A stretch of DNA of 64,000 nt from Trogon surrucura (lineage: Eukaryota; Chordata; Aves; Trogoniformes; Trogonidae), in contig CM036617.1 in assembly GCA_020746105.1 (NCBI GenBank), forward strand, positions 142,131,845 through 142,195,844, written 5' to 3'. A program made the position numbers and the translations under genes. Below are positions 19,068 to 31,643 of the stretch, one piece after another. Numbering within the stretch: the stretch's first letter is position 1; each line of letters opens with the position of its first letter. Below the pieces are notes generated by a model. That model did no database searches. It saw only the letters and a list, made by a program, of their open reading frames with translations, and was not told the origin of the DNA.

Positions 19068-20696
19068 AAAGTGGGAGAAAAGTGTATAATCTAGACTGCT
19101 GGGAGCAACAGAGGAAGTCTCCAACGTTCTCCCTTATCCCAAGCCTTCCTTGTAGAGACCTCTTTGTAAGTGATGATAGAGAACAAAACATGATGTGCTG
19201 TTACTTCTCTTTCTGCAGCTTCCTGAGAATATTTGCATGAAAATGAAGTTTCTGTCTGTTCAGTTTCCCTGATTCCTGCAATCTGTTCACAGCATGAAGT
19301 CATCACCAGCTGTGTATAAAATCAAACCCATCTCTGAGTAAATCAAAATGGTGATATTTTTGTAGCTTATGAACAAAGCAGCCCGTCTTATGAAGGTGTT
19401 TGGAAAAAACCCGAAAAAAGACATTTTCTGTGTGGTCATGACTATGGAAGGTTGATAAGGTCCTACAGTGTGGGATTTCTGTCAGAAAGGCTCTTACTGG
19501 ATCTGTAAAGTATCACCTTTGATCAGGGATTTGACTTTTATGACCAGAGGATCCTCTCTGAGGTTGAGGACTGCTGGCAAGAGATGGGATCCACTTGCCA
19601 GAGTGCAGTTAGAGTGCCTTTTACCAGTGGGTGGGCCAGCCTGAACACAAGAGCACTAAATTAGGAATGGTTAGTGACCCCAGTTAAGTGAGAAGGCAGT
19701 GGACAGGGTTGAAAAGCAAAGGGTGAATATTCTGTTGTTTGTTTTTCTCTGTGCAGTTTTTCCTGGTAATTAAAGTAAGGTGGATGGGATAATTTAAACA
19801 TTGTTACAATCTTCCCCAAAGCTTTTGAAAAGGGTGTTGAGGTTTTAAGTTTGTGTTGTGAAAACAGAATGCTCGTTGCATTCTTCCAGAAGGCATCAGC
19901 ATCTCTCTCAAGCCTCAAGAAAGATTGAGGTCTGTCTTTCTGGTAGTAGTGGAGTATTATGGCAAACAAAAAAAACCAGGTATGTATAAAGGACCTATTG
20001 GTGCCTGTTAGTAATATAGGAGAAAATGTAAAAGAACTTGTCATCCAACTATAAATATAATTTCTATTCTGTGCCAAGGTCAGCAATACCCAAGGCAAAC
20101 AAAGTGTTAGGAGCTTGATAGTAGGAACAAAAATTTTGGTGTATCTTTTAATTCAACAGTCAAATTCAAATAGGTTGAGACTGACACTCTTCCTTGACTG
20201 ATTAGTTCTGACAAAGGGAGCAGGATGCAGATGAGGTTGGTGGGTGTCTGTTTGGGGCTCTGTTTTGGGCAGTTGTCTTCTAAGTGGCATGCTCTAGATT
20301 TGGTAAGACAAAGTACATCTTGTGCGTCCCTTGGCAGGAAGTCAGTATAATTGATACCTGTTTGTGGCTATGTCTTCCTACAGGAAAAATTATTTAACTT
20401 TCATTGCCAGCGGGTAAAACGAAAAGTAAAAGGTTCAAAAGTTTGTAATAGAAAAGTCTTGTTACTTCTTAGTTACTTAGCAAAAACTGTGTCACAAATA
20501 GATTCTAGGCTACATCAGTGACTTCTCGTGGTGTTTAATGTCAGGCTGGTCATTTGTTTTGGAAACTCAGGATACAAAAGGGTACATTAAAGGAATGGAT
20601 TTGTGTGTGATGGTGACCAAAAGATTTCCAAGCAGGAATCCTTCTTCCAGGCATGTATTTAAAATAGAAATTTGAAAGAAACAAAGTCTAGAATGA

Positions 20697-21020
20697 AATG
20701 ATAGAACCATAGAATGGCTTGAGTTGGAAGTGACCTGTAAAGTTCATCTAGTTCCAACCCCCCTGCCATGGGCAGGGACACCTCCCACTAGACCAGGTTG
20801 CTCGAAGCCCCATCCAACCTGGCCTTGAACCCTCCCAGGGAGGGGGCTTCCACAGTTCTCTGGGCAACCTGTTCCAGGGTCTCACTACCCTCATCATAAA
20901 AAATTTCTTCCTTATGTCCAATCTAAACGTACCCTCTTCCAGTTTAAAACCATTGTCCTTTGTCCTGTCACTACAAGCCCTGATAAAAAGTCTCTCTGTT
21001 TTTCTTAAAAGCTGTATTTG
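20697..21020 (-). mobile_element. CR1 LINE fragment (3' untranslated region and ORF2 end)
   Basis: Read on the plus strand it starts with accatagaatggcttgagtt and ggaagtgacc, continues with gggcagggacacctcccact and agaccaggttgctc, and then enters the antisense of the ORF2 C-terminus (gggcaacctgttcc, ctcaccaccctc-like, ttcttccttatgtccaatct). The 3' end faces left, so the element is on the minus strand, antisense to BORCS5. It is 5'-truncated near 21020 and clearly diverged. Confidence 0.9.
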
Positions 21021-21640
21021 TCCTATGGAGGCTTTTTTTAGAAATAAACTTGTTCCTACTTATGGCTGGAATTCTTCAGTGGTAAAAGGTCTCCAGCATG
21101 AAGTTACTGTCCCATTGTGAAGGGACTGTGCGAGCAGCAGAAGCTTCCTAACACTGCTGTGCCTCTTCCCAGCCCCATAGGATTTTGAGATTAGTTTGCT
21201 CTCCAATCTCATTTCATGGTTCTTCTGGTCACTCTGGTGATACTGTGAGCATTTGAGATGTCCTGGCTGGCTGACAAAAGCTGCCAGAAAGGCAGTGACT
21301 TTCTGCTTTGGCTGGCCAAGACCCATCAGTTGTTCATTTTGAAGTATGTCTCCTGTAATTTCTAAATTTAGTGAACAGTACTGTTAATGTTACTGGGCTA
21401 ATAATGTTTACTGACAGACTAGAAGACTCTAACCTGTTCTTTGAAAAGGGTATGTATTAGCAAATGATCTTCGTGCTTTATTGAGATGCTTCTGGAACAT
21501 CTGAAAAACAAGGCGTTTTAGTAGCCCATGGCTTATATAAAAAATGGCAACTTTCAAGTTGCATTCCATTTGGTTTGGTGCAAAGTTAAAAATTCAGGTA
21601 ACACGTGGGTACGGGAAGAGAACACAAGAGCCAGCAGTGC

Positions 21641-21784
21641 CCTTGGTCACTATAGGAATAAGTATAAGCAAGAGCCTTTCTACATCCCAGTCCCAGGCAG
21701 TAACTGTAAACATCAGGTGTTATCACTGCCAGTAGCACACACTGTCTGCAAAAACATGCTGCTGACTTCAGAACGTGCAGCCTT
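21641..21784 (-). mobile_element. ERV-type LTR fragment (5' part of the LTR family seen at 50945)
   Basis: Bases 21641-21711 align with 51480-51550 over the whole block, with about 59 of 71 positions identical by hand, including agtataagcaagag and cagtaactgtaaac-like segments. The sequence continues with ccagtagcacacactgtctg and aacatgctgctga, which I recall from the ends of passerine ERV LTRs. Orientation follows the TATA box of the longer copy. No internal retroviral coding sequence is attached. The dispersed repeat is seen directly; the LTR family is inferred. Confidence 0.55.
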
Positions 21785-22060
21785 TTAAAAGAGACTAAAC
21801 TGGAAGGTAAAAATCACTAGACAGAATTGAGGATTTTAGCTGAAACCAGGACACCTCCTCTTTCCTGGAGTACCTTTGAGCTCCAATTTCTCCTGAACTT
21901 AGTAGCTGTGACTCCTCTCTGTGCCTCCTGAGGCATGTGTGACTCCTCCCCACCATCTTGCTGCATGTGAATGATCATCACGAGTCACCCACAGATACTC
22001 CTTCATTTACATTCACAGAGCTCCTGTGACAGAACTCTCCAGCTGACCTGGATGGGACTT

Positions 22061-22100
22061 GGGGTGCAGCTACCGTTTGTGGGGTGCATCTACCGTTTGT
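22061..22100. repeat. Tandem duplication, 2 x 20 bases
   Basis: Two adjacent 20-base units, ggggtgcagctaccgtttgt and ggggtgcatctaccgtttgt, differ at a single position. The near identity indicates a recent local duplication. Confidence 0.95.
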
Positions 22101-22702
22101 GGATAAAAAAATACGGTGTGATGAGGAGTTAACCGTGTCCTGGCTTACAGCTTTGCCACGTGGTTTGATGAGGAGTACCCGCATGTTGATCAGTGTATCT
22201 TGAATCATGATTAACTGGTTGAGGTGAAATGAAAATATAATTATTTATAACATCCAAGATCTGTAGTGTAATTGCAGAAGGTGTAATTTCCTTATGTCTG
22301 GAGGAGATTGGAAATCAAACACATCTGACTCATAAGGTGTGGGATCTGGTGTGCTCTACTGGAGTGTCAGTGATGAATCTTTCTAGGACAAGGATAAACA
22401 CGTGATGGGAAAGTACTTACAGAGCTTTTTCTTTTCTTTTTGAGTCCTCAAAAGGCTTTCGGGTATCTAACCCAGATAGATTTTTTTTTTTTTTCCCCCC
22501 ATTTTCTCTCTCCTTTGCATTTTTGTGCTTTTATTCAGCACTATTATCTTGCTCGTAAGTTACGACTTGCTCGTGAGACTTGACCGAGTCTGTGACTGAA
22601 GGGCCAGTGAAATTTCTCTTCCTACTTTCCCTTTTTGGTGTGTCTGTGGGTATCTCTTTGATGTATATCGCTCTTTTGCACGTGATATTTTCTATCAATG
22701 AA

Positions 22703-22791
22703 AATCATAGAATCATAGAATGTTAGGGGTTGGAAAGGGCCTCTAGAGATCATCTAGTGCAACTCCCCTGCCAGAGCAGGATCACTTGCAA
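22703..22791 (-). mobile_element. CR1 LINE 3'-end fragment
   Basis: The plus strand shows atcatagaatcatagaatg, the doubled end octamer of CR1 read backwards. This is followed by ggggttggaaagggcc, atcatctagtgcaactcc and gccagagcaggatcac. The last part resembles the 3' untranslated segment of the copy at 12928-13755 (tgccagagcagatgatc on the other strand), so the two may belong to the same subfamily. Confidence 0.88.
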
Positions 22792-25700
22792 AGGAATATT
22801 CCTGTTGAAAACTTTGTGTGTAGGATATATATTTATACACATGTGAATGTGTGTATTTATAGAAATAAGTATTTTAAATGATTAGTCTCCAAGACTGCTC
22901 CTGTAGGGATATTGCAACAGTGTTTTTCAATGCCTAAAGTTTGTGAAGTAAGTTTCCCTTCTGTAGTCTGGATGGGGCTGGAGAAAGAGAGGATTCACCT
23001 AATAGAAGCTCCCTCCTGGTGCATTAGTATGGTTTTCTCCTCTTTAGCTGGCTGCTGTGATACCTACTGCTTCTTTCACTTTTGCTTTGTGCTTCCAGCC
23101 ATTAGTATCATGAAGTACTTGTGTTTATTACATGGGAACTGCTATGTTATGTGTTGGACTCTTGGATATAGAGGAACAGAAAATTTGTGTCTAGGACATG
23201 TCTGTCATGCTGGGACTGAAACATCCAATGATCAGGGAAGGGATGAGACCTTGGAGTGGTGACTGAGTTCCTCTGGGGAACTCTGACACATGGACGGAAA
23301 ATTTGGGTGTCTTCAGTTACTATGGTAATGAGCAATATAGACATATTCAGATGGAGATGCATGGGAAAAGGCTGTGGATGCAGAAACAAAACGCCTGACT
23401 TCTATTAAGAAATGTCTGCTATCTTGGAGGAAAGGATGAATGGTAATTATATAGTTGTAACAGCACTTTAATGAGGAATTTCTCTACTTATTACAGATTT
23501 CTCTGTTACCCTGATCTGTAGTTATGAAGAAGTCTTACTTTGCTGTCTTACTTTGCTATCTTATGGTGTCAAAAATCTAAAATAAAAAGACGAAAATGAG
23601 CTAGGTGTGCCAAAGGTCACTTTGCTGTTACCTCCAGGATGGGTCTGCCATTAGTAATCAGTGAAGCTGTCACTAGAAAGCAGGAGGGAAAAAAGTCTAA
23701 AATGCTTCTGAGCTCTTCACCGCATCCCTGAAACTCCCAGTTCTTATCTTCAGAAAACCCGCAGAAGAACCAACCTGAAAGTGTCTTGGCCAGAAGACCC
23801 TACTCTAGAGCCCTAGTTCACCTACCTTCTTCCAGGTGCCTTCCCAGAAAAGATCAGTGAGCTCTGTACTTCTCAGCGGGTCTGTGGCTGACCAACAGAA
23901 AACAAGAGCCGAGTGCACCAACCTGTTAACCTTCATTCGTCTCCAGTAGTGACCTGTGTGCGGTGGCAGGACGTTTCGCTCAAGTATTTTTATTCTTTTT
24001 TTTCTCCTGCACTGCAAGCCTGAAGATGCACCATCAAGGTCATTTGCCAGCAGTTTTTTGTTTTTCTAATTTGTACCTACCAACATGTGCCTTAGCTTTG
24101 ATTCCTGTTTGCTTTAAGATGTATTTATGTATGTGTGCGTACACTATACATACATGCTAATATAATATGTATATACTGTACCTACGAATGATCCATGTAG
24201 TATGTATTTTCTGTACACACAAACTGTACATGTATACTTTACTTCTTGTGATGCTGTTAATATTCTTTTGCTTGACTGGTGGCCGTTTCTGGAACGCTGG
24301 TGTCGGTGCTAGACCAGCAGCAGCGTTGCAATGCGTTGCTTTTGAAAAATGAATGTTTCTGTTTGATCTTAAACTTTATAGGGGTTAATATCCAATTCCA
24401 GAAGATTATTTGGTTTTAGACCAATCAGTCTACTGAGAAAGATTATAATTAACAAACTGCCAAAGTGGAAATTATTACACCCTAAGTCATAGTTACTGAT
24501 GCTTTTTCATTTGTGTGCTGGTTCAGCTAAGTAACCATGGTGAAAGTAAAGGATGAGTGGATACTTCTGTATCCATTGCCTGTCCGCAGTTAGTTGCACT
24601 TTTCTGTAACATCACATAATTAAAAAACTGCACTTTTGTCTTTATTTCCCTGCTCAAACAGTGTTAGCAGAATGAAAAGCAGATTCCTGAAAGTTTTACG
24701 TGTAGATAATACCCCCCTTTTCTAATTAAGAGTTTGACTTACTAAAATTACATAAAGATAAAAAGGTTATTAAGGTAGAAATGGGGAAAAAAACCCACAA
24801 AACAAGCCTGCTAAAGCCCTAAACCTTTGTAATCAAAGCAGCATGATGGGAGCTTAGCTTAGTCGTGTTCTCCCTGTATGATCGTGTAAGATGAGATCGA
24901 CAAGCAAGCAATAGAGCACAGGTCAGCAAACTCATTGTTATAAAACCTTGAAGTTTAGACTCAAATTTGATCTGCCTCTCTTCCTTTCTTAGGGCAGCTT
25001 AATGGAAAGGAAAATAGGAGCTTTGTGGTTCATTTGTCTTGAACAGTGAGTTTTCACATACTGGATTTTGTAATATTCCCTCTATTTTCTGTATGGGGCT
25101 GGGCACGGTGTGCTTGACGTAGTTGTCAGCACCCCTTACAGACGTAAACCAGAAGAAACACGCTTGCAGGTTATATTGTGAATTTTGAGATGTACCTGAC
25201 CTGCTGCAAACTTTCAGTTTGCAATAATAACAAAATTACTAGTAGTAATGTTTTGTACCAGGTGAAATTGCTGCCCCTTGTAGTTGCCCATGAGCACTGC
25301 TCTGCCAGTTTGCTGTCCAACTCGGCTTGGGAGCCTGTGTCACCCTGAGGTAGGAGTGGTCAGAGAAGGGACTATGTTAGTCAAGAATAAGGGGCAGGAG
25401 CAGATGTACATGCTGGAAAGTGATGATTTGTTTCAAGAGTTTGTTCAGGGTGAAATTATGACTTCGAAGCTGAAAGCAAAGCCGCTGTCAGTTCCAGCCG
25501 AGTGAGGGCTTTTGTTGCAAAGTAGTGTGCGTTTCGTATAGCTTAAGTTTGTGTGGCGGAGTGCTAAGACCGGTGGTTGGAGTTTAACAGTAATCAACAT
25601 GTCGACAGCCTTTGGCATGAGAGAGGTGCTTCGTAAAGCTGTGGTCATCCTCGGCATGCGCTGAAGCAGGATTTTAGCGCCTGGGAAAATTATTTTTCAG

Positions 25701-28354
25701 TGGTGGAAACTCTTACCTTCCAGCAATCTTAAGACACTTTGAAGTTCAGAAGGTTGTGTTACCATGACGTGCCTTTTGTAGACTGATGTCTTGGATGCTT
25801 GTGCAGTTTTCTGTTGCACCTGCGTGACACATATCTACTTCTCTCGCATTCCAAAACACTTACTAACTGTAATTGTGGCACATAATGTCAGAAAAGACAC
25901 GTGATATGCCCTGGTTGGCCTTGTTCTGTTTTTATTAGTGTTTTATTAAGCAGTATCTCCTGCCTGCCTGACTCCTGTATTAGAGATCCTTTTTGAGCTG
26001 ATTTGAGGTACTGTACTGAGTATATTTTTTCATGTGATTAAGAGCTGAAGGGCAAAAGTAAGTGCCTGTGCTGTTACGAGAGGTACTTTTTTTTTGTGAG
26101 GTTAAGAGCAAAGAGTACAAATACTAAGCTGTGCTTTGAATTCAAATGTGTGTGTTTTGTTTTTTCTTTTCAGTAGCTGGTGCGAATAGAAATTACACTC
26201 TTGAAATGGTAGGTGAGCCTGTTCGAATGCAGTAAAAATTGGGTCTTTATGATGTCAGTTTGCAGCGCTCTAACGGATACAGACGGGATGTCTCTTAGAA
26301 GACACTTGTGTAGCTTACACAGACAGAAATATCAGTGTGAAGTGCAGTTCAGAGTGGCAGTAGAAGACCTGAGAAGCTCAGTCAATAAAATTAGATTCAT
26401 TCCACCGTGTTGTATCAGCCTGGTAGCGATGTGTGGCACCCAAGGGAGAGGTGTAACAGCAGGTGGAGCCTTTGAATCTGCCTGCTGAGTAGCGGGAGGG
26501 GAATCAAACGAACGGTGTCACAGGCTGCTGGTAACTAACCGCTGTGCGAGAGAAACCTGTGCATTTCATGCCTCGGGAGTAATGAGTCACAGCAGCAATC
26601 TTTCAACTCAGAGCTGCAATGCCCTTTCCCCGTTTTACTGGTCTGCCGTTCTTTACCCCTGAAGTCCTTAATATGAATACGCAGACTTGGGAGGACTGCA
26701 GTCTAGGTAACTGCCACAGGGTGTCACTGGAATATAAAGGAGTAGTAGAAGTGTCTGAAAAAGGCTGGAAACCTTGCTGAAACAGCGCCTTGGAAACTGC
26801 CTTCTCTTCAAGCTCTTTTCATGAACGTTTGAGTTCTATTTGCAAGCGTTGTACCGAGTGACTGAGGTCTTGGTGGCCTTGCTGGCAAGCTGGGTTTGGT
26901 ACCCACTGGACCTGTGAGCTGAGCCATACGGGGCTTAGGTGAGAGGTGCCTGCAAGTTGAAATGGTCCTCCTCTGTGAGAAGACGGTGCAGAGATCTTCA
27001 GCTGAAAATCTTTCAGAAGTCTTTATGATCTTGAAAATTTAAAAATCTTGTGTGCCACTTATTTGCAGTTGTTGATACTGGGAGTGTGTATGGTAAGAAA
27101 ATGCAAGTATAGATCAGCAGCAATTTGTATGGAAGCACTTGAGGTTTGGCTCCTGTCCATGGCTATTGATCCTCGCCTCAGTATCCCACCTGTAACGTGG
27201 AGTTTAACAGTATTGTCTCAGCAGCACTCATCAGAGGTATATTGAGGACTGAGATGTTCTCTTCCCAAGATATTGATGCATAGCAAGTTTTTCCTCACTG
27301 GCCCATTGTGCTGGGAAAAATGTTCACCCAGCATAGGGAACAGGACAGGGGAACCGATATGTCTAGAAACAACAAAGGGGTGAAGGGGGAGAAAGTACCC
27401 ATCTGTTAAGTGATGACCTAAAATTCCATACTTCTGCCCTACCTTCCTCTTTTATGGGGTACAGCTAATCTCACATAAATGAATACATTAGTTTGGGGAG
27501 AATCTTTGTATTGAACAGATATGTCTGTTCAGCTTAAAGTTCAATGCTTTGCTGATTCCCAAGTTATTTCTCAGGAGAGGGAGCATGGAAGGGGAATGTT
27601 TTGAACCTTCATCTCTGTTTCCTTGGAAACACCATTAAGATATCTTCTCTCCAGTCTATGATGCTACTGAAAGTCCTTTGACTTTACAAGGGATTTGTGT
27701 GGTTCTCTTTTCATTAATGCTTTAACGGGAGGTGTGTGACTAAATATCTGGATATCAACTGGAGAGAATGATGTCCTTCAGTATGTGTCATCTAAGTCTT
27801 TTGGTGCTTGGGACGGTGTTGGCACTCGCCAGGAACTTGAGGCTACAACCTATTTGCATATAACTTTTTTAAAAAGTGAAAGTGCTAATATAGACAACCT
27901 TAGTGCTTGCCTAAACTTGTTTTCAGTGAGACACCATGCAAAATTGCTTGTGCACATTCTCCCCCCACCAATCTCACCGTTGAAAGTGAGACTGCTGACA
28001 AGATGTGCCTTTTCAGTGCTTAGACTGGGGTATAAAATTACTTTTTATACTTTGGTATAAAAAGTCTGAGTTTCGTAGTTGAAAATTGATTGTTTCTGCA
28101 AACTCTTTCTAAACTCGTGCCAGGTACAAGGGATGGGAAGCCATGTTTCAGGTTAAAAGAGAAGCAGAGTGCTGAGGAAAAGCCTCCTCCTGAAGAATCC
28201 CCTTTTCAGGTACTGGCTGGTTCAGACAACTGATCACCTCTTCTTTTTACTGTGTTACGTTCTTATTGTGGTGTTTTTCCCGTGTGTGCGGGCAATCCTT
28301 CAAGGACAGGATGCTTCTGTGACTGACCCTGCCCGATGTACCTTGGCATATGGC

Positions 28355-28448
28355 ACCTTTGTTTAGTGCTCGTGGTAGTGTTGATTTGAAGGTTGGACTA
28401 GATGATCTTAGAGGTCTTTTCCAACCTTAATGATTCTGCGATTCTCTG
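28355..28448 (+). mobile_element. CR1 LINE 3' end (CR1-X/B-like tail)
   Basis: The sense-strand CR1 tail reads ggttggactagatgatctta, gaggtcttttccaacctt, then tgattctgcgattctctg, i.e. two degenerate end octamers. The preceding gtttagtgctcgtggtagtg also fits CR1 3' sequence. It is very short and oriented with BORCS5. Confidence 0.8.
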
Positions 28449-31400
28449 TGCCCGATGTGTGTCATTGGAAGCTGACCTGACGTCCTCTGCGCTGTAGGTG
28501 CTGCTTGTGGTTGTGACAGGGTTAATGGGATGTTTCCAAAGGGCTCCCTGGAAAGTGTGATCATCTTCTGGATCAGGGCATTGTAAGTCATAGTCATGCA
28601 GAGACTTTAAGAAACGTGACTTTCATGTGATTGTGCTCCAGTGAGTAACCCTTCACTTCTGGTTTTTGGTGAGACCAAGAGAATGGTGTGATGTGCTCCG
28701 AGAGGCAAAGCGCTGCAATATGCGTTATCCTGGTGATATGTTGCACAAGTTTTAAAGAAAATTGTTTGTGTTTTAAAGTGTTCCTTTCAATGTGATATCA
28801 GCCACAAATAAAACTGCTGGAAAAGCACCGCTCACACTCTTGCTGCTGGCTGATCTCTCTTTGCAAGGAATGGGTCGGCGATGTTCAGCCAGCTGAGGAG
28901 AAGAATGGGAAAAAGGTTGGTCAGGGTTTTATCAGTTCTTATTCTTCATAATACCAGTCTTGGAGGATTTATGTCAGCTAAACAAAGCCTGAGCTTGGAA
29001 GGAAAGCTTGATTTTCCTTTTAATCCTTAAGTCTCGATTTCATCTGAGTAAACAGAATATTTACCTGTAATAGGAAGTGGAAGAGATACTGGAAATACAA
29101 CCGCTTTTGAAGTAATGCACACGGCTTTACCTCCTGTGAGATTAAATCTTGTTTTTCTGTGAAAGTAGCAGAAAGCAGATGATTGGAATGGAAGTACGTG
29201 TTTGCATTTATACATTTGTACAAACAGGATGACTTAGAGAATATTTACTCTTGTTTTTTGTTGCCTTCCAGTGAGGGGTCTTGTCACCATTTTTAGTATT
29301 AACTGAAATTTGAAGTCAATTTGGGTGGTGGCTGAGTTGCTTTCATTGCAATAGTTTGAAATTCTCCAGTGTTCTATGTTTCCTTAGTTATCCATGTGAT
29401 TTATTATATTCTGTGGTAGAGAAGGCAGTTAGGAAACATACATTAGTCATTGAAATGAGAGGCTTCATTTCTTTTCTTGAATGTTTGCATAGGATTTTTT
29501 ATTTTATTTTTTTTTTTGTTAACCAAAATGATTCCCAAGCTCTGAAGTGTGCTTGGGCGTACGGGTGGCAGAAACAAAATTGCTGCTTTACCAGAGGTGA
29601 ATCTAAACTTCGATCAGCTTTGGAGCCAAGAGCCTGGTGGAGTTTTAAAATGGAGTTGACTGCACCTCTGCTTTTTGCTACCGTGGAGTGGCCCAGAGAC
29701 TTGAGATGCTAGAGTGGGTTCATCTTGGCTCACCTAGCACATGAGGTGCTGCAGAGCCCTGCTTTGGAGAGGAGGGAAACTGGTTGTGGCTTAGGATTTT
29801 GTGGGCAATTTGACCTTCTGCCACAACCTGGCAACACAGGTATTACAGCAAGTGCAAACCTACGGGGTTTTTTTCCGTGTTGTCTTTGACTTGCTACCAG
29901 TAAAACAAAAACCCTGGTAACAAATGCAGTGTCCTATGAGTAAGTAACACTGCAGGCAATTGGAATTTGCTCGCTTGATTTCCTGATAAAGGCAGCAGGA
30001 CATAAAAATCAGACTTTGGTTCACCTATTAAATTGGTCTCGAGTTGTAATAATTTCAAGGGTCCAAATGGCTGGTTTGACGATTTTTGTTTATTCATATA
30101 TTTCTTTATTTTTTCACCCTGTGACTCTAAATTATCTGTGATCCTGGCTTGGACAGTTGCGTGCAGATATGTGATACAAAAAAGCTTCTTACTGGATGAC
30201 CAACAGAAGGAGAAGAATAAAATGTCACATTAATTTGTTTCAATCTCTCGTAATACCTAGCCGCCAGTGAAGCAGCATTTCCTGTGTTAGGAAGGAAATG
30301 TGATGCTTCTCTCTGTGCTTGCTTAGTTGTCGAGTGTTCTGTCTTTAATACCTGGATGTTGGGAGCATCTGCTGGTATCTTTGTGAGAAACAAAGCTAAT
30401 GAAAGTTGTTCGTGAAGTTTTGTGCAAAGATGTGTTTCTTCTGCTGTAAAAGAGGTTGCTGCTCCCCGTGACCTCATAAACTGTTGCTGTGCTTCTACTT
30501 TGAACAACAAGAGGTTTACGTGTCTTGTTTTTCAAAATTCCCTGCTGCTCTGGGGTATTCATGTGAATATACCATCTATGTGAAACACCCCGCTACTGCA
30601 AGATTTTAATTACAATCTTAAGCTAGATGTGTGCTCCAACCAGGTGGTGCTTTTTTTAAGTTAGAAAGTGTAAGGCTCATGCGGTCCTATTCTGCGTGTA
30701 ACGTTTTTATGGATATGTAGAGGTGCACTGCTGTTGTGAAGGGGAAGGCATTGACTGTCACTGCAGGTTGAAATGAGCGTGTGAAGTATTTCCAAGACTG
30801 TTTGCTAAAAGTTTAGAAGCTTCTGGAGGCTGATGAGGAACGTGATGCAAACCTAAGTCTTGTATTCGATAGGTTGCAATTATTACAACTGTAGTAAAAA
30901 TGGAATTTGGTCAGTACAGAAATGGATGTCATAGCACCTAATGCTTAATGAAGACTAGCATGTTAATAAATCAATGTACCAGTTGTCAAAGGTGCTGTCG
31001 GAAACAAAAATTGAAGGGATGAACATAGGCAAATTCTTCTTATGTAAAATGCAGAGGCTGATGAATTGTCAGTTGTCAAAAATGGATTTGGACCCATCTT
31101 TGAATGTTTTACATGATTCTTCTGCTTTACACATGCCAGTATGCCATTCTGCAGTGGTGGAGGGAGACAGGGGCTTTATTGAACCTGGAAGGTGGAAGTT
31201 TTCTGCAACATTGGCCTTGAATTTCTCCAAATCAGCTTTTGAATTTATTACCCTTGATATTTTCATTTTTGAAAAACACAAGGTTTTTCATCTTAGGAAA
31301 TTTGCACCAAAAAGTGCAAAAGCATTTAAAAACCAAAGAAGCAACTTAAAACAACAAAAAAAGCCCCCACCCTGCCAGTTAAAGCTATTTGCCTGAAGTA

Positions 31401-31463
31401 TGTTTCTCCAGAGGGCCTCTTAAAATTACATGGTTGTGCTAGCATCCAAGAGGTAAGAAAAGA
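28449..31463. other. Intronic stretch without recognised genes
   Basis: AT-rich unique sequence with T-rich runs near 29500-29520. A 140-codon plus-strand frame at 30974-31396 ends just before the SINE. Its low-complexity Lys/Gln/Pro end and lack of any recognisable family make it a probable chance frame. Confidence 0.5.
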
Positions 31464-31643
31464 GGGCCGGTTTAGCTCACTCGGTTGAGTGTGGTGCTGA
31501 AACACCGAAGGTCGCGGGTTCGATTCCTGTTGGGTCCCCATGTGTTGCCTGATCTAGTTGAGAGGCGTCCCTGCCCATGACAGGGAGGTTGACTTAGATG
31601 ATCTCTAAGGTCCCTTCCAGCCTAGGCCATTCTATGATTCTAT
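31464..31643 (+). mobile_element. tRNA-Ile-headed SINE with CR1 tail (TguSINE-like)
   Basis: The 5' head, about 31464-31540, is tRNA-like. It has an A box (tagctcactcgg, 31473-31484) and a perfect B box (ggttcgattcc, 31517-31527), can form D, anticodon and T arms, and ends in cccca. It resembles tRNA-Ile(AAT) except for a changed anticodon loop. The tail, about 31548-31643, is CR1 3' sequence (cctgcccatgacagggaggt, ggtcccttccagcctaggcc) and ends with attctatgattctatga. Short direct repeats gaaaaga lie immediately before (31457-31463) and after (31644-31650), consistent with a target-site duplication. This head-plus-CR1-tail plan is known from passerine TguSINEs, which borrow the CR1 machinery. 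Confidence 0.9.

Larger units (their letters stand above)
21785..28354. other. Intronic stretch without recognised genes
   Basis: AT-rich sequence with a 20-base tandem duplication (22061-22100), a CR1 fragment (22703-22791) and TG/TA-rich low-complexity sequence around 22825-22862 and 24120-24235. The largest open frame is about 116 codons (plus strand, 22912-23262) and is not recognised. No exon-like frame with good splice sites was found. Confidence 0.5.

Noticed and set aside
30974-31396. 140-codon plus-strand frame upstream of the SINE
   Set aside because: Unrecognised, with a low-complexity end and no supporting splice sites. It does not resemble BORCS5.
31464-31540. Functional tRNA-Ile gene
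   Set aside because: The anticodon loop and acceptor stem are altered, and CR1 tail sequence with an end octamer pair follows shortly after. This is a SINE head.
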